Positions 35,060 to 46,883 of a DNA stretch of 64,000 nucleotides are shown piece by piece. The DNA is from Siphonodentalium dalli (lineage: Eukaryota; Mollusca; Scaphopoda; Gadilida; Siphonodentaliidae). Location of the stretch: the NCBI GenBank assembly GCA_032622095.1, contig CP136067.1, positions 44,001,549-44,065,548 on the forward strand. The letters run 5' to 3'. Each line of letters begins with the position of its first letter. Position 1 is the first letter of the stretch. The notes beneath the pieces are model-generated. The model saw only the letters and a list, made by a program, of their open reading frames with translations, did not search any database and was not told where the DNA came from. The translations under genes and the position numbers were made by a program.

Positions 35060-36185
35060 TTGGTTTTGAGTAATGCAAAATTCCAATATTGGCTTAATGG
35101 CATAACAATTTGGGTTTCTATATGTTCTTTTTAAGAGCATGGACTGTGTGAATAAAGACACTATTAACAAGAATGATATAGGATTGATCAATGTGTTATG
35201 TATTTAGAACACTGTGCATGCAGTACATGCACATTATACATGATATTAATCAGAATATGGTCGAGGAACGATTACGAGTTACATGTATTCAAATTCCAAG
35301 GAGTCACAAGTTATAACTCACACAATGGTAACAATTATGCATGATGAATGATTGTTCTATCGCTAAAGCTGTCCTCGGAAAGATAATGAGGTTTGACATT
35401 ATTAATAGACTACTAAGACTAGTGACCACGAAACTATGGTTGGTAAAACATACCAGTCTGAACTTGAAGGAAATGCTTTCCCTTCAATTTCATATATGTG
35501 TTCAGGTAATGAGCATTAATGGAATGTATTTACTCGAATGACTGTGTATTATAACTTGTTACATTGACATTATATTATTGATATACCTTGCATAACAAAT
35601 TTAAATAAACTGATTAACATACTGATATGAGAGGAACTTAATGTATAAGTTCAATGTCCCCTTGAACATTTAAAATAATACTAAAAAAACATGTTTAACG
35701 TATATACATACCAACAATATATTGAGTGAAAAGCACCACATGATTTGAAAAGCTCAAAAGTAAAACATAATAGAATCATGGTTCGGAATTCGCGGAGTTG
35801 GAAAACACAATTTGTACAATTCCGGAATTGGAAAATCGGTGACGATTATTTAGATTTGAAATTCCGAGTCGGAAAATAAACAACCGGCACAAATTCGGAG
35901 TCGGGAAATCGCGAATTCTGAAAAATTTAGATCATTCAATTTACTTGTTACTTTTAATTTCCAACTATTGGAATTTGGGACATGAAATTTCCAACTTATG
36001 AATCGAAGACACAGTCCTGTCCGGAAACGCTTCTATCAATTAATATTGATGTTATTTCTAATTTTCTGGTATAATACATACAATAAATTTGTACATTTTA
36101 CGGATCACAGAACAGTCAGTAGCATAGCAAGCGGGATCACCTTATATTATATCTTATTTTAGGTTGTAAACAGTTATTGCTGATC
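35060..36185. other. intergenic, nothing firm recognised
   Basis: Between 35780 and 35930 the words GGAATT, GGAGT(T/C)GG and GAAAAT recur irregularly. No supported exon. Confidence 0.4.
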
Positions 36186-36189
36186 AGCA

Positions 36190-37040
36190 GCTGATTCAGC
36201 ATTTTAGTATACACCAGCTTTGAAGGGTCGGTTCGTGAACTGAAATCAATTAATTATGTTCTACGGACCGACTATCTTCGTTATAAATAAGTTAAACCGA
36301 ATTCGGGGAAATAAGCTGATCGACATTTTAGGATGTAAACAGTTACTGCTGATCAGCTAGCAACTGATTCAGGGGGGGGGGGGGGGGGGGGTCGGAAAAA
36401 AAATTCAGGCACGTATGGCATTTTTTCCCTTTCGATCCTTTTTTGTACCCACCCACCCCCACCGCCAAATTTTTTTCCGTTTTCGGCAGTTTTTTCCGAC
36501 CATTTTTTGACACCCACCCCCCCTTTTAACACTAAAACAGAGATTTGCGGGGGAAAATTCACTGTAAACAGCTGTATATGAATTTCTGTGCATACTATTT
36601 ATCATGGATGTTAACATGGACATGTAAATAGGAATGAGTCATTTTGAGGTCATTCGGCCAAAAAAACATGGCTGCCAGCGGCCATCTTGGATTTCAAAAT
36701 TTGCAACAAAATACAACACGATAACTGCCTGCAGTCAGTTTACAGTTATAATTACATTATTTCTCTCATTCAAAGTGGGTTTGAAGCCCAACTCATTGCC
36801 AAAACACTAAAAAACAAGCAGGATTTTTTTTTTAGTTGCGGAAAAAATTGCTTGTTGGTGGCTTTGACCACCCACCCACCCCGGCATACGTGCCGGATTA
36901 TTTTTTTCACCCCCCCCCCTGACTGATTCAGCATTTTAGTATACACCCGCTTTGAAGGGTCGGTTCGTGGACTGAAATCAAATATGTTCTACACCCGAAG
37001 CCGAAGAAATAGTATATAGGGGTCTCAATTAAATCGGACA
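36190..37040 (+). mobile_element. family E-like fragments around a G-run element
   Basis: TTTAGTATACACCAGCTTTG and GGGTCGGTTCGTGAACTG before the insertion are repeated with small changes after it (36930-37035), ending in a worn GAAGCCGAAGAAATAGTA. They look like tandem family E remnants. Confidence 0.5.
36371..36921. mobile_element. hAT-like element with poly-G/poly-C ends
   Basis: Flanked by the perfect 8-bp duplication ACTGATTC (36363-36370 and 36922-36929). It begins with a G run of 20 and ends with a C run of about 10 and TG. Inside the ends, GGCACGTATGCC is nearly mirrored. It contains one unit of the intron 4 tandem repeat (36595-36705). Poly-G/poly-C lengths may be assembly-sensitive. 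Confidence 0.72.
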
Positions 37041-37067
37041 TGTATCTGTAAATTCTATTTTGGATGT

Positions 37068-37102
37068 GTTGTTGTTGTAGTTGTTGTTGTTGTTGTTGTT
37101 GT
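37068..37102 (+). repeat. (GTT)n microsatellite
   Basis: About 11 GTT units with one interruption (GTA). Confidence 0.85.
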
Positions 37103-37159
37103 AACTTAAGTTATGAAACTCTGATGTCATTATACCTTATTTAAAAAAATCGTTTTCAG

Positions 37160-37246
37160 TACATCGTCTGCCAGAGTTATTACCATGTTTGTTTGCACGG
37201 AGGCCCTAAGGAAGGAGTTCGAAGAGAACGGCTACATCTTGATAAG
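37160..37246 (+). CDS. lone exon, possible phytanoyl-CoA dioxygenase-like start
   Basis: A good acceptor (AATCGTTTTCAG) and donor (AG/GTTTGT) bound an 87-nt open exon. With Met at 37185 it reads MFVCTEALRKEFEENGYILI plus two bases. An N-terminal segment of the form LRKEFEENGY(V/I)L(I/V)R precedes the first strand in many PhyH-fold Fe(II)/2-oxoglutarate dioxygenases. That resemblance is the only evidence for the family. The exon is also open upstream of the Met, so it could be internal. No following exon, including the HxD iron-binding exon, was found in the window; it may lie beyond a very large intron, or this may be an isolated relic. Confidence 0.4.
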
Positions 37247-37372
37247 GTTTGTATTTAACCCGTCCTGACAGGTCCTGACTTATAATATTGCAACAGCTCA
37301 GCCATATCAGCAATCACGCAAAACAAAAACTCTGTCGTACATGATCACTACTAACGCTGATTTGTTGACAAC

Positions 37373-37447
37373 CACAGATCCCCAGAACAAAATTTGACCC
37401 CACCCCAATAGTACTTAATCCTATAGGATTTGTTCTGGGGACCTGTG
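37373..37447. mobile_element. 75-bp hAT-like MITE
   Basis: A perfect 8-bp duplication TTGACAAC (37365-37372 and 37448-37455). Inverted ends CACAGATCCCCAGAACAAA and its near complement. It is an internal deletion of the 105-bp copy at 49663-49767. Confidence 0.88.
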
Positions 37448-37459
37448 TTGACAACTGGC

Positions 37460-38005
37460 AGAAATTAATCCGTTTTGGCAATTTTGCAGCTGACATTTTT
37501 GGAGTTTGCGGTGCAATATTGCCAGCGTATGCACGTACCCTAATTCGAAGCTAGTGGGTGAATGTGAAATAACATAACAGTCTGCAAAACTGTCACACAA
37601 AAAACAAGTACACGAAGAAATAGATTGACTCTGTTGAAGTTTATTCTTATTATCATTATTTATATCTCTCCAATGATGAGATTTCGTATGTCAAACCCTT
37701 ATGTAAACAATACTCAGTGTTATGTTGGAATTACCGATAATAATCCAATTAGTCCAAAACATGTAAGATCCCAAAGTGTAATCAAAACTTTACGGTAAGC
37801 ATTGCGAAAGGTCGAAGCATATTGATAAATATTCTGAAAATCATATTCAGATTAAAGGCACGGGCGGCGTTCGTTGCAGAAATATTCATATTTATTCAAA
37901 TCGCCATCAACAGAAGGAATATTAAAATATGTACAGTTTTGTTCATATGCCAAACATAATCAGCGCGTAAATAATATATTGTCGTCAAGACGTACGATGA
38001 TGTAC
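37460..38005. other. intergenic, nothing recognised
   Basis: No supported exon or repeat boundary. Confidence 0.4.
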
Positions 38006-38009
38006 GTAA

Positions 38010-38275
38010 ACAAGAGCCTGCTCGTGTTACAGAAGTTGTGCTTCTGTTTACATAACACAGCGCAATTCTATTGGTTAATCACACACAAATCCATATCAGG
38101 AAAACAGTAACAAATAACGCTCTTTATGTTTACCATATCCGGATCTAAACAAAAGCCAGGAAACGTAACTTTTTGTGATTTTTTTACATAACAAAGCAAA
38201 CAAAATTGACAATAACATACTGTTTATGCCATATTTATAATTGGTGTAAGAACACTGTCTGTCTATATTTTACTA
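38010..38275. repeat. relative of the 29842-30053 inverted repeat
   Basis: Shares CTTCTGTTTACATAACAC, AACAAAAGCCAGGAAA, ATATTTATAATTGGTGT and GTCTATATTTTA with that element. Ends not defined. Confidence 0.5.
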
Positions 38276-38647
38276 TTCTTTCTGTTTATGGCGGTTTTTT
38301 GACGGAGGTGAATATTTTAACAGCATACCCACCACCAAGGCCGCCCGTATCTTTAAAATATTTGAACTTAATTACTATACGATTATTTATATACGATTAA
38401 CGATGATTGTTTACAAATCATTGCATATATATCAGTTTTGTTTATTGATCTATCAATGGTTTCAATACTCAAACTGTCGTAATTGGAGAATATCAATAAT
38501 GAATATAAGAACAGCGTTGATCTATTTCTCGATATTCTTAGCCGTGATGTTTTTACAGACTTTTATAATTTCGGCACAATTACCCACTACGAGTGCCTTG
38601 TGTCCGTTTATAATATTCAGTCCTGCATTGTGTCCCAACATGTAGCG

Positions 38648-38719
38648 AGAGCTTTCCGATGAATGGCAACAAGCCATATTTCCGACTAAATCCTGAAAAA
38701 TTACCCATAATTCTGCTGT
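38648..38719 (-). mobile_element. inner arm fragment of the 213-bp palindrome MITE
   Basis: Reads from GAGAGCTTTCCGATGAATGG to CCCATAATTCTGCTGTG, one inner arm only. Confidence 0.7.
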
Positions 38720-39540
38720 GCCTATGGGCGAAATAACTAACTAAACCAATGAACTCATAAAATACATAAGTGGAGCTTAGTTGCAATTTGCCCACCCACA
38801 CCGTTGTGAATTTTGTAAAGTAACATATGATATAGCCATTGCTCCTTGCTGCGATGACATCAATAATTGTCACTTGATATCTCAGCGTCAGCACAAAAAA
38901 ATCGTACCGCGATCGACTAGGTCCTTTCCTGATGTCATCAAGATGGCCGCCATCCAGTATCTCATATAGGTACTATAGTATAGTATTGTATATACACTGA
39001 GTCAGTTTGATCAATAGCTGTCAGTATAAATTTCAGATGGAAAGCTGAATATCTAACTATATCACATAAATGGCTATCACAAATTTCCTAATCTCTCACT
39101 AGTGATGAATAGGCGGTGCGTGTTTCACGGGATACTTGGCATCGCGCCAACAAAATTACCACGCGGATTAATACTATTTCGGAAAGGCGCGCACGCGACC
39201 AACACCAGACATTGCTAAAATGATTGCTTTGTTCATTAAAGTTAAATTCTTGTCCAACTTCATTGCACTAACGAAAATAAGTACACAAACAAAGAGGAAA
39301 ATTGGGGGGCTTTATTTTTGTTAAACGTCTCGGCAAACGCCGTGCATATATGGGCATTTTTCAAAAAATGTGGCCGATTTGGGTATTCAAGAATAAAAAA
39401 ATTATTTCTACGAAAGAACATATTTTAACCGCTTTTCGTGGTTGAGGGTATCCAATAGATCAGAAGATAGTAAAGTGCAACCTTAATCACACATAGATCC
39501 TGTCCAGATCAGGTACAATGATGATGCACACACACCTAGT
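38720..39540. other. intergenic, nothing recognised
   Basis: No supported exon. AAGATGGCCGCCATCCAG near 38940 is a phrase common in the dispersed repeats here. Confidence 0.4.
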
Positions 39541-40460
39541 GTCCCTACTGTTGCCATTAATGTTTTCAATATAAATATGATTTTGTGTGATATAGTGGTG
39601 GAAAATAACATATGCGCAACATGTACATTGTGTGGTAATCATAATTTGCAAAAATAAACACCAAAACATGATGAGTATAACGAGTTAAGATAATGTATAT
39701 GTGATATGCATAAATTTCCGATATCCAGGTATCGAGTTTTCTCGACATGGAATGGTGTGCATCTCTGTTTGATTATGGCCATATATTTTTCCGAAGGTTA
39801 AGGTAAATACTCCACAATCCTATCGGGCTGAGGGAATCCAATTCAAATTAACCTCGATATGACAGAAAAACTTGACGGTAACAGATGGGACAAGCCAGTA
39901 ACAGGAGAGACACTTGACGTAACAGAAGGGACAGTTTTATTATGTACATACTTATGGAAACATTATTTCCAACAATAAAACAAAATGTTACTTTCCATAA
40001 GTGAACGAGATCCAACTGGACCAAATGCGCACCACAACTGGAAACAAAATCTACTAACCGATAGTCTGATGCATATTAGGCTATCATTTGGTAACAGGAA
40101 GGACTGGTAGTAACAGGAAGGACACACACATACCAAATGTGACCAACAACACAATATAGTATGCGACCCGGCATAGGATAACTAAAAGCTAATGTTCTGG
40201 TGGGAAAATATAGGTGCCATTGATGAAATTTATGACATACACGCTGCAATTGGTCTCCGGTAACAGGAAGGACACCAGCGTAACTATGGCATATTGGCAA
40301 TTCATATTTGTTGTCAGACTTTAACGGTGGATTTATTTTTCGTATGATGTATTATTGCGGAACTGTGTGACAATTTTAACTATAAACATAGATAACACAC
40401 TGGTAGTGGCATATGATAATAATTGATAATAAGCAAGACACACATGAACATTGTGTTTAA

Positions 40461-40568
40461 CCCTTTCAGTGCCAAGTCCGATTTTTGTATCAACCCATAT
40501 TTCCTGGATCATTTTTCAAATTTATTGATTATAATAATGTGATACATTGATGGAAAGAGCTCTAAGGG
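40461..40568 (+). mobile_element. short TTAA-type family C-like MITE
   Basis: CCCTTTCAGTGCCAAGTCC follows TTAA (40457-40460), and GAGCTCTAAGGG precedes TTAA (40569-40572). The inner words TTTTTGTATCAACCCATAT match the right part of the family C copy at 29577. No hairpin cassette is present. Confidence 0.65.
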
Positions 40569-40959
40569 TTAAATATAGTATTGAACATGATCATACAATA
40601 ATACATTTCGCACGATGTTCATTGACAACCTGCGCAAAATTTGATGAAATTACCTTCGTCCGACGAATTGTACATCTGTCGTACTGTGAACAAAATACGT
40701 TTTATTTTAAATTCCACTGGGGGAGGGGTCATGAAAAAAGGTCCGAACACCAGGCGCTTTTTTAATTTTTCCGCCCTCTGGGTACTCACCACCCCCCAAT
40801 ATTTTTTTCCGATTATGGGATAGGGATCAAATGGCTATTTTACTCAGTTTTCATGATCTTGTCTGATCAATGTTCCGTGCCATGATTATAGAAGCATGCC
40901 TTCTTTTTATTTACCAACAAGACTGTAAAGTTTCAAAACAAGTCTCCAATAAATGTGGG

Positions 40960-41225
40960 CTGCATGGTATGCTGATGGATTGACATTTGAAATCCAAGAT
41001 GGCCATGTTTGTTTGAAAACAATTTTGGAGAAAACATGGAGGCTCCCATCTAGAGGTCACTTCGAAGATCCATGACGATTGGATGAGAAACGTGACCTTA
41101 GAGGTGTGCTAATGGATTTGGTCATACAAAGAGCAAAATCCAAGATGGCTTCCAGCGGTCATATTTTTCATAAAAAATCTTTCAAATTTGGCAACTCCCA
41201 TCTAGAGGTGACCCTAGACCCATAT
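40960..41225 (-). repeat. inverted single units of the intron 4 tandem repeat
   Basis: GAAATCCAAGATGGCCATG and GTCATACAAAGAGCAAAATC then CAAGATGGC are the complement of the unit found at 19155-20440. Confidence 0.6.
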
Positions 41226-43018
41226 ACCGAATATCGTTGAAATCGGTCAAAGTTTATTTTTAACACCTTTGTTTTATTTTATTATGGTTTTTAGAATATT
41301 CTATTTTTATTTGAAGAGTTCAGTGAAGAGTTTACATTTTTGTGTTTTTGTGTTGTTTTCATTTATATAAGGTTGAATAAATAATTTGTATTAAAACTAT
41401 TTAAATCTGAGCCTTTCCATGTCAATGTACATTGATAGATCCTTGATGAAAACAATTAGCAAGGTGACTTTTTTATTGCCACCTGGTGTCATCCATCATT
41501 ATTAACTGATGGTGAAATCAAACCCCTCATACCAAGAGTTAAGTGCATACATGTACCTAAGTACATAATAGAAGCATTCTTAAAATCTTTTGTCCCATTA
41601 TTTTGTAGAAAAATGACTAGCAAAAAAATTACAGGGCCAGGAAAAAATGTGTCAGCCGGGCTGCTGAACCACCCACCCACCCCCGCCTAATGTTCGGAAA
41701 AAAATTGCAGACCCCGTGCACCCCACCTGCTGTAACTGGCTTTAATAAAAAATTTGATTTGGTTACTAGACAGGTTTAGATTAGACAACTTCTGACTTCT
41801 GCAGCATGGCAGGTGATCATGTACAATGGTAGTGGACCTTTGACTACTAATATGTTGATAGCTAATATCCATTTAACACTGTTTGCTCATTGCTATTTGT
41901 TTACGCAAGAGTAGCGGTCTCGTTAAATACTGACTAGTAAACTCTGTATATTTCATGTATTCCGTAGATGAATGGAATCGCTGTGGAATGATGGATATAC
42001 TTTGTTTGGATTTAAAATAGAGTACCTCACTTAAATGACTTTTCACATACATGTACCGTGGGCATGAACGCAGTCATTCAATTTCGTGAGTTTTTGAAAT
42101 CATAGAAAATCAGCAGGTCTATCAGCATTATAGCACATTAGCAGGACCACTTGACCTGGGGTGTGTCTATATCTCACAGTTTACACGGGTTTGTGTTGGG
42201 CATGGGAATGTGCCCTAAGTGAATGTATGTGAAAACTGTTCGATCATTGCAAATGAGCACGTATACTTTCGTTTACTGGATCTCAATCAAGTATAATAGA
42301 AAACATCTCTACCAAAATGAGTGTGTGGAATACAGAAATGAATGGCGTTCTGCAAGGAAATACAAATATATGTCAATTCACTGCCAAAAATAACAACTGT
42401 GTAATGGATTGTCACTGCTGTTACCGCAATGTCCCTTCTGTTACCACGTCCAGCATTATCTGAATGAGACAGGGATGACGGGTAAAATCTGTGAAAATAT
42501 TGATGTTATAAGCCAGAAACCAGAGCATGGTGATGTTAAAATCATTACGACATGCAAACTAATAAATACTCATGCCTATTTTTGAATTTTGTCCATGCTG
42601 TTACCAAAATGTTCACTGCTGTTACAATTTAAAGGGTAACAGTAGGGACGGTAACAGTAGGGACGTTTCGAGTCTATACAGGCGATTCCCACTGGTCGTC
42701 CATTGGAATGTAACAAAATGTATGTGTTGCCTCACGGGGATCACATTGGACCAAACTAAGAAGAGAAACATTTGTGTAATAATAAACACACAGACCTGTA
42801 TCTATGGGTAACAGTAGTGACACACTCCCACTGTACTCACCTGTTTGGTGAATGATACGGTCAAATACGGGCAAATTAACTGCACCGACCAGCGGATAAC
42901 AGTTGTTTAGCCATGTGTATTGATGAGTAGTACTGGAAACCAATTTGAACTTCCTCATTCGCCAATGCCAAGACTGTTGTATTATGTGTTTCTCTCTTGG
43001 TAACAGTAGGGACCACCA

Positions 43019-43118
43019 NNNNNNNNNNNNNNNNNNNNNNNNNNNNNNNNNNNNNNNNNNNNNNNNNNNNNNNNNNNNNNNNNNNNNNNNNNNNNNNNNN
43101 NNNNNNNNNNNNNNNNNN
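43019..43118. other. assembly gap, 100 Ns
   Basis: Exactly 100 N characters, a customary placeholder, so the true length is unknown. It interrupts the 15-bp word cluster. Confidence 0.98.
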
Positions 43119-44575
43119 AGTTCATCCATGGAGGCACAGTCAGTGCTGGATGCAGCGCTTTTTAATTTTTATTTACCTTATTCAAATAGAAAACTGTTGT
43201 TTAATTTAAATCGCTCTGTGAATTTTGAGGTTCATATGGGTTAAATACTAATCCAAGACTATATTCTGATGGACATAGCTCAAAGAAACAACCACATCAG
43301 TTACTACGTTTTGGATTGTTGAGGAAAAATAATGATGTGTTATAACAATGCAGCGCTAATTTATTCAGTTGAATAAAAAAGCATTCCCTGATTTGGTGAA
43401 AAATAGCATTTAGCTACCACTAATTTCGCTATCTATATATGGCTGGTCCGAATTAAATTTGTTTTTTCGAATTTGTTTGTCAGATAGTAACTACATGTAT
43501 GTGATTGTTTTTTAGCTTTTCCCAGAGATATATAATGTCTGTTCTTAGATAATCAGCTTTATATAACTTCAATACAGACAGAGCTATTAAAACAAAAGTA
43601 TTTGTTACAACTGAAATCCTAACACCATCATTGTTTGAATCTATGAAATAATATTTTTTTCTCATAAGTGTTTGACTCAGTGTAGGTTGATCATGGGATG
43701 AAATTATGTGTTTAGTAAACATTTACTCACATGTGTTTAGTAAACATTTACCTACATGTGTTTAATTGCTAAGTCTGTTGAATGTTGTGGATTTGCCTTA
43801 AATGTTGGTAATAAATGAGTATGATCAAGATAATCTTTAGAATGATGCCGGTTAATTGAACAGTTAGTTTTATTTGTTATGCGTGGGATTGTTATCTGTG
43901 AGATGCCTTTGTAAACTTGACACTTTTCGCATAATGAATTACTACTGACGAGAACTACGAATAGCGTACTACGTCACTAGAACTGTGTTCTTTCTATCAG
44001 TTGTCATTTTGACATATCCATAGTTACAATTGTGGTTTCAAGAAGCCATTTATGGGCTTGTGAGCTTTGTAAGTAATCATCAAGCCTGCCATTGACTATG
44101 ACTTGATAACAACACAATTAAGTACAAACCAGTCACAGCAAACATCATCATATCACCTTTCTGCATGTGGCAAGAAGTTTGAACGGCACTATTTTCTCAC
44201 AGAATCGTATCATCAATTCAAAGGTTTTTGGATGGTAAGAAAAATTTACGACGATTCTAAGCTATTTCGTCATTAGTATTAGTTCATTTTGCGAAAGATG
44301 TCAATTCATGATGAGAAGTGAATATCTTGGATTATGGCTGAACATTGTTACATGAGTGCTACTAGTACAAAATGAGTGAGAAGTTTTGATTAAGACTGAA
44401 TTATAGACTGTTGTTTCATGAAATTGTCATATGTATGAGTCTTGGAAAAAGTCAAAAAAACATTGTACAAAAAGCCTATTGTTTTGTTATACTGAATCCA
44501 AACAATATTAGGCTGAATGTTCCTAATTGAGGGTTGCCTTCATCCAAATTGTCTGATCGATGGGAGGCCATTTGT
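43119..44575. other. intergenic, nothing recognised
   Basis: A short direct repeat TGTGTTTAGTAAACATTTAC lies near 43708-43752. No supported exon. Confidence 0.4.
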
Positions 44576-44581
44576 CGCTTA

Positions 44582-44794
44582 CAGTAATGCCCAAAGTAAT
44601 TGACCACTTAACCACAGCAGAATTATGGGTAATTTTTCAGGATTTAGTCGGAAATATGGCTTGTTGCCATTCATCGGAAAGCTCTCGCCGAGAGCTTTCC
44701 AATGAATGGCAACAAGCCATATTTCCGACTAAATCCTGAAAAATTACCCATAATTCTGCTGTGGTTAAGTGGTCAATTACTTTGGGCATTACTG
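44582..44794. mobile_element. 213-bp palindromic MITE with TA target duplication
   Basis: Runs from CAGTAATGCCCAAAGTAATT to AATTACTTTGGGCATTACTG, with TA at 44580-44581 and 44795-44796. One arm mismatch near the centre was seen. Copy-specific bases (CCCAAAG, GACCACTT) are mirrored in both arms. Confidence 0.9.
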
Positions 44795-44796
44795 TA

Positions 44797-45370
44797 TGCT
44801 TTGGATGCTCAGTTTAGAGAGTGGGCAATACTAAATATTTGCATAGATGGACAATTTTGTTATTTTCTAAATCCAAGATCGGTCTGAGTAATTCTGAGAA
44901 AATCAGTGGATAAAACCCCTTCTATCCTTTCCCTCATAATGACCTATGACTATTACAAAAATATTCAAATCCAACTGTTGGACTGGAGTAACAATACTAA
45001 AATGTGAAGCAACGGTGGATAACGTGCTATTTCCAACAAGGGCAATAACTAACAAAGTGACATGGACCTGTCAGTGTCCTTCCATCAATCCTGGTCTATT
45101 AGATTTGCAAATAACATTCAAGTCTGATCATTGGTACTGAAGTTACAATGCACATTGTCTGGACAGAGTGAAATTTCAGTATAATTTGAGTCCAACAAGG
45201 GCCACAAGGCCCATAACTCTGGTAACAATGAATAGAGGAACCCCACAGTAAGTGGGTATTCTTTCCCCTAAACTGGAATATCAGCCAAACCTGATGAGCC
45301 ATGCCCGAATTACAAGCTGATATGTTCTTTTGAATGTACGAAACCCTGTGGAATCCTCTCCCCAAGCTAA
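44797..45370. other. intergenic, nothing recognised
   Basis: No supported exon or repeat boundary. Confidence 0.4.
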
Positions 45371-45380
45371 GCTATCAGCA

Positions 45381-45563
45381 CAGGGGCCTGTAACGCGCTC
45401 CGCTGTCTGCCCATATACGCCGCTTCTATATACGCGCCTGCTTCACGCTAATGGTATAATATATTATTATACCATTAGCGTGAAGCAGGCGCGTATATAG
45501 AAGCGGCGTATATGAGCAGCGCAAAAGGGGGGCGGACAGCGGAGCGCGTTACAGGCCCCTTTG
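45381..45563. mobile_element. 183-bp GC-rich palindromic MITE with 10-bp duplication
   Basis: Flanked by GCTATCAGCA at 45371-45380 and 45564-45573. Arms CAGGGGCCTGTAACGCGCTC, CGCCGCTTCTATATACGCGC and CTTCACGCTAATGGTATAAT are mirrored; the right arm has an insert with AGCAGCGCAAAAG. It is much richer in G+C than its surroundings. A 9-10-bp duplication fits Mutator-like elements, but no family was assigned. A fragment is at 17421-17510. Confidence 0.82.
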
Positions 45564-45573
45564 GCTATCAGCA

Positions 45574-46880
45574 TACAAAAGCACAACCGATAATCCATGA
45601 CGAAGTTACAAGCTGAATTGTTCTTTTGGACCACAAAATTAGCAAATTTCCGAGTAAAAGGTAAAAATTATTTGACGAACCCTGTGGTACATATGTATCC
45701 TCCCCCGCCCAAGCTGGCTGTGCTACATGTATCACCATGGCAAAGGACAACTAAATCCAATAATTAACACACAAATTACAAGAATGGGATAGTATGCGAG
45801 TTATAGAGCCCTGCATGAAACCACCTAGTAGAAGAGGTAGTCAATTCAGAAACCCTAAAAGTCCGGTCGCCAAACCCCCGAAATTCACGGATGCGTGTTT
45901 TGGCGTATAAAGTTTTTTTCTCTGCGGATTTTGTTAATTCAGGCATCCGACATCAATATTTTATCGGCTGGCCATCTGTCAGCCTTGAGCAATTTTTTTT
46001 ATAGCGACCTAAAAAGTATACCCCCCCCCCAATTTTTTCCCAGACGTGAAACCAGTTACTTGGAATTTGTTGCAAATTCACATGACTAATCTGGTAAAAT
46101 GTATATATTTTCATGAAGCTAAGACATAATGACACTATTTCGTGTCAAAATTGAAACTCACCATCCAAGATGGCTACCAAAATGGCCACCGGAAGTTAAA
46201 ATATGACATTTTTTCACAAATATCTTCTAGATCAGTTCATGCTGTTTGGTTGAGTAATATGACTTTATTTTGTATTCTGTATATTAACTGATCATTGGAT
46301 CAATTAAATATGCAATTATTGGGGTCCTACCCGCTTGTGATCCCTCAAAAATTCGATTTGATTTTACAGAACGCGGTATAAAATTTCACAAAAATCACAA
46401 CTCGGATTCTAGTCATATTTCAACAAGAAATGAACAGAAGGTTGCAATTAAGTAAGGCATGCCCCATTACCTATTAATATTCCAACTCACTGGAAGCCAA
46501 ATTCTTACTTTGGCTCAAAATGGCCGCCAAAATATGGAAAATAGTAAACATTGCCCCAGGGTGTCCTGCAATCGCTCACAAGTTGCGGTTGATGTAAACA
46601 AAAATGGCTATTATGATTTCTATATATTGAATACTAACAATCTTTAATTTCAAGTACCAACGAAAAAAATTGAATCCAAAATGTCGACAAAATGGGCGGA
46701 AAAAGTCGTTTGAGATCATACTTAACACATCACTCAAACAGGAGCTAATTTTTGACCGAAATATGTAGCATTAGATTGATGTCTTTCGTTTTCCGAAGAT
46801 AAGTAGTACTGCAGTATTGCTACAAATTGCAGGCAGAGTTGTAGAAGAAATGTACATGAACAAGTAGCCCAATTGCTGAA
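45574..46880. other. intergenic, nothing firm recognised
   Basis: CCAAGATGGC/AAAATGGCCGCC phrases recur, as in the dispersed repeats. No supported exon. Confidence 0.4.
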
Positions 46881-46883
46881 ACC

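Larger units (their letters stand above)
39541..43013. repeat. cluster of fifteen 15-bp GGTAACAGNAGGGAC words
   Basis: Copies with few changes start at 39541, 39877, 39897, 39918, 40090, 40109, 40259, 42411, 42431, 42591, 42611, 42635, 42650, 42807 and 42999. Those at 39541 and 42411-42611 are on the minus strand and the rest on the plus strand. Spacing is irregular, and the DNA between copies is not obviously repeated. None were noticed elsewhere in the window. The cluster runs into the assembly gap. Function unknown. Confidence 0.8.

Noticed and set aside
39541-43013. CRISPR-like array, considered because of the repeated 15-bp words
   Set aside because: Repeats are short, occur in both orientations with irregular spacing of 15 bp to 2 kb, and the DNA is eukaryotic.
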